Shown: piece by piece, positions 57,052-64,000 of the stretch
How positions within the stretch are numbered: the first letter of the stretch is position 1
Layout of the letters: the number at the start of each line of letters is the position of its first letter
Source of the DNA: Deinococcus metalli
GTDB lineage: Bacteria; Deinococcota; Deinococci; Deinococcales; Deinococcaceae
Length of the DNA: 64,000 bases
NCBI RefSeq assembly: GCF_014201805.1
Contig: NZ_JACHFK010000004.1
Span: 124,001-188,000, forward strand
Direction of reading: 5' to 3'
Notes under the pieces: generated by a model
Told to the model about the DNA's origin: nothing
The model's input: only the letters and a program-made list of their open reading frames with translations
Databases searched by the model: none
Translations under genes and position numbers: made by a program

Positions 57052-59121
57052 ATGCTGGAGTCCGAGGCCCCCGAGATCACCATCGAGCAGGCCAGGGTGC
57101 TCCTCGCCCAGCAGCGCTTTCTGATCCACTTCAGGGACACCCTGCGCGCCCTCACCGACCCGGTCGCCATCCACGGTGAAGCCTGCCGGCTCCTGGGAGA
57201 GTACCTCAGCGTCGACCGCGCGACCTACGCCGAGGTGGATGAGAAGGCCGGCATCGCCCGAGTCGCCTCCGACTGGACGCGGGACGGCGTCCCCACACTT
57301 GCCAGCGCGTACCGGTTGACCACCGTCAGCTGGTTCGTCGAGATCATGCGGCGCGGTGACTGCGCCGTCGTCTCCAACACCCAGACCTCTGCGCTGATCC
57401 CTGCTGGTGATCGCTCCGCGCTGGAGGCCCTCGGGATCACCGCATGCATGGGGGCGCCTCTCGTCGCGCACGGCCAGCTGGTGGGCGCGCTGTGTGTGGC
57501 GGCCAGCTCGCCCCGGGTCTGGACAGAGGGTGACGTGGCCCTGCTGCGCGAGGTTGGTGAGCGACTCGGGGAAGCCATACAGCGTGCTCACGCTGAACAG
57601 GCCCTGCGGGTTTCGGAGGAGAAGTACCGCACGCTGTTCAATGCCACGGACGAGGGCGTCTGCACCATCGAAGTGCTGTTCGACGACGCCGGGCAGCCGG
57701 TGGACTACCGCTTTCTCGACATGAACCCAGCCTTCGTCCGGCAGACCGGCCTGGAAGGGGCCATCGGCCGCACGATGCGATCGCTCGCCCCCGAGCACGA
57801 GGCGTTCTGGTTCGAGGTGTACGGGCACATCGCCACGACGGGTGAGGCGAGGCGCTTCGAACACATCGCGGCGGCACTGGGGCGGTTTTACGACGTGTTC
57901 GCCTTCCGGGTCGGCCACCCGGACGAGCGCCGTGTCGCGGTGATCTTCAATGACGTGAGCCAGCGGAAGCGGGCCGAGGACGCCCTGATCCAGTCCGAGG
58001 CGCGTCTGCGGGCGCTGATCGAACACCTGCCCCGCAGCGCCGTTTTCGTGGTGGATCATGACCTGAGGTACCTCCTGGCCCAGGGCGAGGCCCTGACCCT
58101 GGCGGGCTACGCGCCACAGGACCTCGTGGGCCGCACCGTCGCGCAGGCCATGCCGCCCGGAGTCATTGCCGAATACGAGGAGCATTACCGCCGGGCGCTC
58201 GTGGGCGAGGCCTTCGAATATGAGCACGCGTCGCACGGCCGCGTCTTCATCACCAGGGGAACGCCACTGCGCGGAGCGGCGGGAGCCATCGACGGCGTCC
58301 TTGTCGTGTCCTACGACATCACCGAGCGCAAACAGGCCGAGGCGATGATCCAGAATCTGAACCGGACCCTGGAGGAACGGACCGAACAGAGAACCCGCGA
58401 ACTCCTGGACGAACGCGCCGCCCTTCAGGTCGCCAACGAGGAACTGGAAGCCTTCAACTACAGCGTGTCGCACGACCTGATGACCCCGGTGCGCCACGTG
58501 GAGGGCTTTGCCAGCATGGCCGCGCGGCATCTGGACGATCCAGTCAAGGCCCGACGATCCCTAGAGGTCGTGAGTCAGGCCGCCAAACGCATGGAGACGC
58601 TGATCAACGCCATGCTGATCCTGTCACGCACCGGGCGCCGGGAGCTGACCATGGGCGTGGTGGACCTGGGCGCCCTGGCCGGGCAGGCCCGGCTGGACGT
58701 GCTGCCCCGGGTCGATGGTCGCGCCGTCGAGTGGCACTTCGGTTCCCTGCCACTGGTGCAGGGGGACCGGGTGACCCTGCAGCAGGTGATGACCAACCTG
58801 CTGGACAACGCCGTGAAATTCAGCAGGGACCGCGCGCCGGCCGTGATCGAGGTGTGGGCCGAGGACGGCGGGCAGGAGTGGACGGTCCACGTGCGAGACA
58901 ACGGCGCGGGCTTCGATGCCCGCTTCGCCGAGAAACTGTTCGGCATCTTCCAACGCCTGCACCATCAGGACGAGTTCGAGGGGACGGGCGTGGGCCTGTC
59001 CCTGGTGCGGCGCATCATTGCGCGGCATGGGGGCACGGTCCGCATCACGGGAGCCATCGATCAGGGCGCGACCTTCAGCTTCACCCTGCCCAAGCCGCCC
59101 GCCGCACCCCTGCGTTCCTGA
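57052..59121 (+). CDS. Cytoplasmic GAF-PAS-PAS sensor histidine kinase, 689 aa
   Basis: Domains in order: GAF (about 25-185), two PAS domains (about 190-315 and 320-435), a coiled coil (EERTEQRTRELLDERAAL), HisKA with His474 in NYSVSHDLMTPVRHVEGF, and HATPase_c with NLLDNAVKFS, DNGAGFDARFAEKLFGIFQ and GTGVGLSLVRRIIARHGG. The C-terminal part resembles bacteriophytochrome-type kinases. No membrane segment. No response regulator is adjacent, so the partner is unknown. Confidence 0.92.
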   Translation: MLESEAPEITIEQARVLLAQQRFLIHFRDTLRALTDPVAIHGEACRLLGEYLSVDRATYAEVDEKAGIARVASDWTRDGVPTLASAYRLTTVSWFVEIMRRGDCAVVSNTQTSALIPAGDRSALEALGITACMGAPLVAHGQLVGALCVAASSPRVWTEGDVALLREVGERLGEAIQRAHAEQALRVSEEKYRTLFNATDEGVCTIEVLFDDAGQPVDYRFLDMNPAFVRQTGLEGAIGRTMRSLAPEHEAFWFEVYGHIATTGEARRFEHIAAALGRFYDVFAFRVGHPDERRVAVIFNDVSQRKRAEDALIQSEARLRALIEHLPRSAVFVVDHDLRYLLAQGEALTLAGYAPQDLVGRTVAQAMPPGVIAEYEEHYRRALVGEAFEYEHASHGRVFITRGTPLRGAAGAIDGVLVVSYDITERKQAEAMIQNLNRTLEERTEQRTRELLDERAALQVANEELEAFNYSVSHDLMTPVRHVEGFASMAARHLDDPVKARRSLEVVSQAAKRMETLINAMLILSRTGRRELTMGVVDLGALAGQARLDVLPRVDGRAVEWHFGSLPLVQGDRVTLQQVMTNLLDNAVKFSRDRAPAVIEVWAEDGGQEWTVHVRDNGAGFDARFAEKLFGIFQRLHHQDEFEGTGVGLSLVRRIIARHGGTVRITGAIDQGATFSFTLPKPPAAPLRS

Positions 59122-59509
59122 GGCTCTCAGACGGGGCAACCTGACATCGCTGCGCACCAAGCACCAGGGCCAGCCACAGTGCTGAGCCTTGGAAAGAGTT
59201 ATGCACCACCCGGCCGCCGTTCCTCGCACCCACTGCCCTGGCGGACCTGCGCGCGCCGATGTCATGAACGTCGTCAGTGTTCCCGTGCCCATGTCGGGCG
59301 TGAGCGGGCTCCCGAAATCCCTCTGGCAACGGCGCGAACTGCTCCTGGTTTTACTGAGGACGACCGCGGATCTCCACCCTTCAGGAGCGCTGGCCTAGCC
59401 GCCTATTTTCGGCGCGGAGTCCCATCCCAGCGAGCCGTTTCCCAGTTGAATGACGTGGCCCTGATCCAAGCCGCACACGTCATCGCAGACCACTCCACCT
59501 CGCCATCAC

Positions 59510-59575
59510 CTCGGCAACAGGAAGGCGATGGTGGCGCCCTGCCCTGGTCGGCCGTCCGCCCACACCCGGCCCCGT
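59510..59575 (-). pseudogene. Histidine kinase C-terminal remnant, minus strand
   Basis: Read on the minus strand the codons give RVWADGRPGQGATIAFLLPR and a stop, the typical last 20 residues of a HATPase domain. No upstream part of the kinase exists on this strand. At the DNA level it is an inverted relative of the plus-strand remnant next to it. Confidence 0.6.
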
Positions 59576-59576
59576 C

Positions 59577-59777
59577 CGGAATACCGGTGAGGGGTTCGAG
59601 CCAGCGTCCGCGGAGCTGCTGTTCGAGCCAGAACAGCGTACGTTGCCGGGCGGGCTGATGGAGCGGGGGATGGGCCTGGCCATCGTGAGACGGCTGGTGG
59701 AGCGGCATGGGGGCCGGGTGTGGGCGGTCAGTCAACCTGGCGAGGGCGCCACCTTCGCCTTCACCCTGCCGGGCTGA
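59577..59777 (+). pseudogene. Histidine kinase ATPase-domain remnant, plus strand
   Basis: Codons read VRNTGEGFEPASAELLFEPE, a degenerate G1 box, then RGMGLAIVRRLVERHGGRVW (G2 box) and GEGATFAFTLPG with a TGA at 59775-59777. The N-terminal parts of the kinase are missing, and DN of the G1 box has become NT, so it is not functional. Confidence 0.7.
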
Positions 59778-60078
59778 GGCAGCACCGGTACTCCATCCCG
59801 GCCGATGAGGGAAGCAACGGCCTACTTCGGTCGGCTCTTGGGCGAGCACGTCGTCCCTATCGGCGTGCACGCTGACAAGCTCTGGAGTTGGGGTCCAGAC
59901 TTTCGCTTCCTGTGCGCCACTCCATAGGGCAAGTTCAGATCGTAACCACAGCGCGCTGCAACACTCTGGGCGTGCCATCGGCCCGCATCACACCGCCGAC
60001 GTCACGAACAGCAACGGGCGTTCACGCTACGGCGTGGACCGCTGGGGCAGACAGTCCACTGAGGACCCGCCACACCTC

Positions 60079-60660
60079 TCAAGGCGAACGCAGGCCGGCG
60101 ATGAGGAGCCTGACCAGGATGCGTCCGTTGTAGTGGCTGTCGGTGCCGATGCAAAGGTTGCCCACTCCGCGCATCAGCGTGTAGGCGTCCACGTCCTGTT
60201 TGATCTCCCCCGCAGCGACAGCGGCGTCCAGCAGCGCGGCACAGACCGGTACGAGACGGTCGAGGAAGTAGGTGTGGAGGGCGCTGAAGCTGGCGTTGTC
60301 CGCCTGAAGCGCTGCCGCCAGGCCGTGTTTGGTAGTGAGGAAGTCAGCGAACAACTGCATCCACTGGTCGAGCGCCGCGTGGGGACTGGCCGAGGTGCTC
60401 AGCAGGTCCGGGCCGGCCTGGGCGCATCCGTCGACCTGATGCCGGTACACGGCGATGATGAGGTCGGCGCGGGTCGGGAAGTGGCGGTAGATCGTGCCCG
60501 TACCGACGCCGGCCCGGGCGGCGATGTCGCGCACCGGCACCTCGACGCCGGACTGCACGAAGAGCGCCGCGGCAGCGTCGAGGACGGTCTGCTCGTTGCG
60601 CCTGGCGTCCGCCCGCTTGGGCGGCGAAGCGTGTTTCGGTGGGCTGTCCGACTCCGTCAC
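60079..60660 (-). CDS. TetR-family transcriptional regulator, 193 aa
   Basis: N-terminal helix-turn-helix VPVRDIAARAGVGTGTIYRHFPTRADLI, then a variable helical sensor domain. The GTG at 60660 (VTESDSPP) follows a GAGGAGG site; a longer frame starting at 60708 has none and would run over the operator. Divergent from the aldo-keto reductase gene, and likely to repress both through the palindromes between them. Confidence 0.9.
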   Translation of the reverse strand: MTESDSPPKHASPPKRADARRNEQTVLDAAAALFVQSGVEVPVRDIAARAGVGTGTIYRHFPTRADLIIAVYRHQVDGCAQAGPDLLSTSASPHAALDQWMQLFADFLTTKHGLAAALQADNASFSALHTYFLDRLVPVCAALLDAAVAAGEIKQDVDAYTLMRGVGNLCIGTDSHYNGRILVRLLIAGLRSP

Positions 60661-60682
60661 GGTCTGCCTCCTCTGGGCGAGA

Positions 60683-60711
60683 TTGACAAACGGAACATTG
60701 TTCCGCATACT
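60683..60711 (+). promoter_or_regulatory. Promoter of the aldo-keto reductase gene
   Basis: TTGACA at 60683-60688, a 17-nt spacer, then CATACT at 60706-60711. The 15-bp palindrome at 60691-60705 fills almost the whole spacer, so a bound repressor would exclude RNA polymerase. Confidence 0.7.
60691..60705. promoter_or_regulatory. TetR-type operator 1
   Basis: CGGAACATTGTTCCG, a perfect 15-bp palindrome around a central T, located in the spacer between the -35 and -10 boxes of the reductase promoter. Confidence 0.75.
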
Positions 60712-60714
60712 TCT

Positions 60715-60727
60715 GGAACCGCGTTCC
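60715..60727. promoter_or_regulatory. TetR-type operator 2
   Basis: GGAACCGCGTTCC, a palindrome sharing the GGAAC/GTTCC arms of operator 1, centred 23 bp downstream, close to the expected transcription start. Confidence 0.7.
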
Positions 60728-60802
60728 GCTTTCCATCATAGGGCAGTGGACGCCGTGTGGCCACAGGACGGCTGCGGTCACTACACCCACTGGAGGAACA
60801 CC

Positions 60803-61822
60803 ATGCAGTACCGAACCCTTGGCCGCACCGGAGTTCAGGTCAGCACCCTCGCGCTCGGCGCGATGAACTTTGGACAGATCGGCCGCACCACCCAGGCCGA
60901 CGCCACCGCCATCGTGGACGCCGCCCTGGACGCCGGCATCAACGTCATCGACACGGCCGACATGTACAGCCAGGGCCAGTCCGAGGAGATGGTCGGCCGG
61001 GCCATCGCGGGCCGGCGCGACGACCTCATCCTGGCCACCAAGGCCGTCATGCCGATGGGCGAGGAACGCAACCACCGCGGCGGCTCCCGCCGATGGCTCA
61101 TCCGGGCCGTCGAGGACAGCCTGCGCCGACTGAAGGTCGACCACATCGACCTGTACCAGATCCACCGCTGGGACCCCACCACCAGCGATGAGGAGACGCT
61201 CGGGGCCCTCACGGACCTGCAACGGGCCGGAACCGTCCGGTACTTCGGCACCTCGACGTTCCCGGCGTACCGCATCGTCCAGGCACAGTGGGCCGCCAGG
61301 ACGCACCACCTGGGCCGACACGTCACCGAACAGCCCAGCTACTCCATCCTGCAGCGCGGCGTAGAATCCCACGTCCTGCCCGTCACGCAGGAGTATGGCC
61401 TGGGGGTACTGGTGTGGAGTCCGCTGGCGTCCGGGTGGCTATCGGGCGCCGTGCGCGAAGGACAGGACATCACCACCAGCCGCGCCGCACTCATGCCACA
61501 GCGCTTCGACCTGTCACGCCCGTCCAACCGCGCCCGGATGAACGCCGTGGAACAGCTGGCCCAGCTGGCCGATGAAGCAGGCCTGACCATGATCCAGCTC
61601 GCGCTGGGCTTCGTCACCACCCACCCTGCCGTGACCAGCGCGATCATCGGCCCCCGCACCGTGGAACACCTGCACTCGCAGCTCGCCGGGGCCGACACGG
61701 TCCTCACGGCCGACGTGCTGGACGCCATCGACCGCATCGTGCCGCCGGGCACCGACCTGGCCCCCGAGGAGAAGTACGACACGCCACCTGCGCTGCTCGA
61801 CGCGTCGCTGCGCCGCCGCTGA
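60803..61822 (+). CDS. Aldo/keto reductase, 339 aa
   Basis: NADPH-dependent TIM-barrel oxidoreductase that reduces aldehydes or ketones. Catalytic residues are visible: Asp and Tyr in NVIDTADMYSQGQSEEMVGR, Lys in LILATKAVMPMGEE, and His in DLYQIHRWDP. The phosphate-binding tail SAIIGPRTVEHLHSQLAG is also clear. The ATG at 60803 follows TGGAGGAAC. Control by the divergent TetR protein suggests induction by a toxic carbonyl or related compound. Confidence 0.93.
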   Translation: MQYRTLGRTGVQVSTLALGAMNFGQIGRTTQADATAIVDAALDAGINVIDTADMYSQGQSEEMVGRAIAGRRDDLILATKAVMPMGEERNHRGGSRRWLIRAVEDSLRRLKVDHIDLYQIHRWDPTTSDEETLGALTDLQRAGTVRYFGTSTFPAYRIVQAQWAARTHHLGRHVTEQPSYSILQRGVESHVLPVTQEYGLGVLVWSPLASGWLSGAVREGQDITTSRAALMPQRFDLSRPSNRARMNAVEQLAQLADEAGLTMIQLALGFVTTHPAVTSAIIGPRTVEHLHSQLAGADTVLTADVLDAIDRIVPPGTDLAPEEKYDTPPALLDASLRRR

Positions 61823-62337
61823 GGGAGATGCCGACATGGGCGACCCATACCCGACTGATGTCCGGCTGCCCGGCAGCGTACGCACGCCCATCCGCTCGGT
61901 CAGCCCGGTGCTTTTGCCCTCGGCGGAAGGCGCCACACGCTCGGCAAGATCGTGCCGATCCCCGGCCAGGCGTCCGGACAATGCGGTCCGTCATGTAAGG
62001 GCGGCGCCCAGCGGGACGGCCGAGTTCGCTCGATCGGCGTGAGCAACGCCTCCCCAGGCCGACTGGCCGCCCCGATTGACAATGAAGAGATCATGTCCGC
62101 AGGGAGTCAGCTGGAACCGTATAGGTACTTCCAGCGCCGCGAGGAGTAGCGAGCTGAACCCTGCGCCAACGCTGGTGAAAGATCGGGATGCATACCTTGA
62201 CTGGAGCTGCATACCGCGCTATCTTTCAGAAATCAAAGGCGATCTTCGGGTCGCCTTCTTCCATTCCAGACCAACACGACCGGCGCGTTTGAGGTTCCAC
62301 CTCATCCATGTGCGCGGTGATCAGCCGCATCCTGGTC
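61823..62337. other. Intergenic region with a decayed coding fragment
   Basis: No intact gene in about 515 bp. The only supported feature is the fragment at 62157-62261, a relative of the one at 41992-42104. Confidence 0.5.
62157..62261 (+). pseudogene. Fragment, copy 2 of a dispersed coding sequence
   Basis: Reads NPAPTLVKDR, then DAYLDWSCIPRYLSEIKGD and LRVAFF, in an open frame that runs from about 62076 to 62348. The similarity to copy 1 covers only this part. A short functional gene cannot be excluded for this copy since its frame is open, but no ribosome-binding site is apparent. Confidence 0.45.
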
Positions 62338-63125
62338 TCAGTCCCTGAACTCGAAAGAGGAGAAGGTCAGGGTGTACGAGTCCGTGCCAGCATCGTACGT
62401 GCCCTTGAAGGTGGTGGGATACCGGGTGGGCCGTCCCAGCCGCGGCCGCGGCACCGGCAGCACGAAGTCACTCTTCCGTTCAAGCGCCGCCAGGGTCACC
62501 ATCGGCTCGATGAACGTGAGCTGGCCCCGGTAGAACCCGGCGACCATCACCTGATCGAACGCCCCGGCCTGGAACTGGCCCGGGCCGCTGAACTCCGTCA
62601 GCGGGAGGGCGTGATACCCCATGTGGGGAACGCACATGACCGTGGGGTCGGGCACGCCTGGCGGCACCGGCGGCGCCCAGCCCGCAGGTACCGTGGCCGG
62701 ATCGGGTTGAGTGGCATCCTGGCAGTCCACAGCGGCCACGGCAGCGGTGTCCACGCCGTAGAAGTGAAAGTCGAAGTGGGGAGGGCCGTAGCGATCCGGT
62801 TCGTGGCCCATCGGCATCCAGTCAATCTCGAAGTGATCGAAAAGGTCTGGGCCTTGACCTCGTCGGGGAAGTCCACCGCGACGATGCTGGGAGCGGCGTT
62901 CATGTGCTGGGTCATGGGCGCGCCGACCAGGGCGGCGTAGGGCGCCCTCACGCTGACGCTCTGAATTTCGCCGGCGGCCGATACGGTGGCCATGGTCGAC
63001 ACCACCGATCCGTTGAAGGGAGAGGACGCGTCTTGGAGCGTGTGCGCCAGCACCGTCGGGGCACACCCCGTCATGGCGGAAGCAAGCGCAAGGCCCACGA
63101 CGCTCAGCCGCAGAAGCGTGGTCAT
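62338..63125 (-). pseudogene. TTHB210-like domain protein with a single-base frameshift
   Basis: Starts at ATG 63125 with a lipoprotein-like signal (LALASAMTGC) and runs in one frame to VDFPDEVKAQTF. The rest, FDHFEIDWMPMGHEPDRYGPP, HFDFHFYGVD and a C-terminal domain ending FSSFEFRD, lies in another frame. The break falls in the bases ACCTTTT near 62843; adding one C there joins the frames as KAQTLFDHFEID. The His-rich middle matches TTHB210-like proteins. Either a recent mutation or a sequencing error. The start overlaps the cupin stop (ATGA). Confidence 0.75.
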
Positions 63126-63631
63126 GATGCTCCTTCCGGGAACATCGACCCCTGCGGGGCTTGATCTGCGGTGGCGGGCATCGCCCACTGGATACCGTAG
63201 GCCGGGGCCTCGCTCACCAGGCGCTGGAAGTCTGCTGGCGTGGGGAGCAGCGGATCGTCCTGTAGAGGCGTAGCCATCGCCCCGAAGAAGGCCTCGAAGC
63301 CGCCTGGCGTGAGCAGCACCAGCATGCGGGCGGTCGGCGTGACGACCTTGAAGGCGTGAGGCATTCCCCTGGGCAGGTACACGAAGTCGCCTGGGGTGGC
63401 GCGGCGATGCTCGTTCCCGATCTGAAAGTCGAGCTGACCGTCCAGCACGTAGAAGGCCTCGTCTTCTCGGGTGTGGGTATGCAGGGGGGGCTCCAGTCCG
63501 GCCCGCATGACTTCCTCGACCACGGCGAATGCCCCTCCGGTGTCCAGGGTGCGGGCCAGGACCGTCTGGGGCTGACCCAGGTACAGGTGAGTCGTGTCCG
63601 GAGCGGCGCGGCGGATGTAGGGAAGCGTCAT
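63122..63631 (-). CDS. Cupin-domain protein, 169 aa
   Basis: Single beta-barrel of the cupin family: PPLHTHTREDEAFYVLDGQL carries the metal-binding HxH and Glu of motif 1, and GDFVYLPRGMPHAFKV the His of motif 2. Similar to quercetin-dioxygenase-like cupins; substrate unknown. The ATG at 63631 follows an AGGAGG site. Coupled to the TTHB210-like gene downstream and divergent from the MarR gene. Confidence 0.88.
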   Translation of the reverse strand: MTLPYIRRAAPDTTHLYLGQPQTVLARTLDTGGAFAVVEEVMRAGLEPPLHTHTREDEAFYVLDGQLDFQIGNEHRRATPGDFVYLPRGMPHAFKVVTPTARMLVLLTPGGFEAFFGAMATPLQDDPLLPTPADFQRLVSEAPAYGIQWAMPATADQAPQGSMFPEGAS

Positions 63632-63723
63632 GGATGTCCTCCTGGACGGCACAGGGACGGCCCACGTCAGCAATGGACGCGGCTTGCAGGGACGGCGCAA
63701 AAGAAGTAAGATTGTCTGACGAA

Positions 63724-64000
63724 ATGGTACGGGGAACCGATCCGATAGTCAAGTCTTCTGACCAAAACCAGGCACCTCTGATCGGGCTGCTGCTGTCCCG
63801 GCCCTTCCAGGTGGTCGATGAACGGGTCAATGCCGCCCTCCACCGGGCGGGCCACACCGACATCCGACCCGCCCACCAGATCGTCTTCCGTCTCCTGGGG
63901 GGCGGGGGCGCGCGGCTGGTCGATCTCGCTGCCCGGGGACTGATGACCAAGCAGTCGATGGGTTATCTCGTCGATCACCTGGAAGGCGCAGGGTACGTGG
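63724..64000 (+). CDS. MarR-family regulator (N-terminal part)
   Basis: The frame is open from the ATG at 63724 to the window edge, 92 codons. The order of helices fits MarR: LIGLLLSRPFQVVDERVNAAL, then RPAHQIVFRLLGGGGARLVD and the recognition region LAARGLMTKQSMGYLVDHLE. Divergent from the cupin gene, which it probably controls. The wing and C-terminus lie outside the window. Confidence 0.8.
   Translation, partial: MVRGTDPIVKSSDQNQAPLIGLLLSRPFQVVDERVNAALHRAGHTDIRPAHQIVFRLLGGGGARLVDLAARGLMTKQSMGYLVDHLEGAGYV

Larger units (their letters stand above)
59122..60078. other. Gene-poor region with histidine kinase remnants
   Basis: About 950 bp without an intact gene. Its middle holds two converging remnants of histidine kinase C-termini at 59510-59575 and 59577-59777. 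The rest (59122-59500 and 59780-60078) shows no recognisable gene, RNA or repeat. Confidence 0.5.

Overview
The window is about 68-70% GC, densely coded and looks like a Deinococcus replicon. Pointers to this are the nrdI-nrdE-nrdF-thioredoxin cluster, a DUF4388 protein, many LacI-family regulators and single-domain tyrosine recombinases. The load of sugar-uptake genes and a dif-like site beside a recombinase would suit a megaplasmid or second chromosome, but this is inference. No rRNA, tRNA, CRISPR array or intact insertion sequence was found.

Left part (1-23 kb): a methyltransferase fragment and a 1 kb non-coding stretch precede a compact lipopeptide locus: a fatty acyl-AMP ligase, a PCP-C-A-PCP-TE nonribosomal peptide synthetase and a phosphopantetheinyl transferase, apparently enough to make and release one N-acylated amino acid. 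Next, on the minus strand, is a class Ib ribonucleotide reductase operon (nrdI, nrdE, nrdF, thioredoxin-like gene, then pxpA), preceded by a cobalamin riboswitch with a terminator. A branched-chain amino acid-type ABC transporter with a fused LivG-LivF ATPase, ilvD, and an AraC/VOC/short-UvrA group follow.

Middle (23-42 kb): a sigma-region-2-like orphan, a Kelch-like lipoprotein and a tyrosine recombinase with a dif-like site. Then a LacI-controlled operon: substrate-binding protein, permease, fused permease-ATPase, ATPase, Nif3-like protein, two alpha/beta hydrolases and a second LacI regulator. Palindromic operators lie before the first lacI gene and before the transporter. A xylose-type xylF-xylH-xylG transporter on the minus strand has its own LacI regulator and a candidate operator.

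Right part (42-64 kb): a BtuF-like binding protein, then a nine-gene minus-strand locus for alpha-1,6-mannan (four GH76 enzymes, one GH125 exo-mannosidase, a binding protein, two permeases and a GntR/LacI-type regulator) behind a strong promoter with direct repeats. Beyond it are a photolyase-like protein with inverted domain order, a GAF/PAS histidine kinase, histidine kinase remnants, a divergent TetR/aldo-keto reductase pair with two operators, a frameshifted TTHB210-like gene with a cupin gene, and the start of a MarR regulator. Two short decayed copies of one coding sequence lie 20 kb apart, near 42.0 and 62.2 kb.
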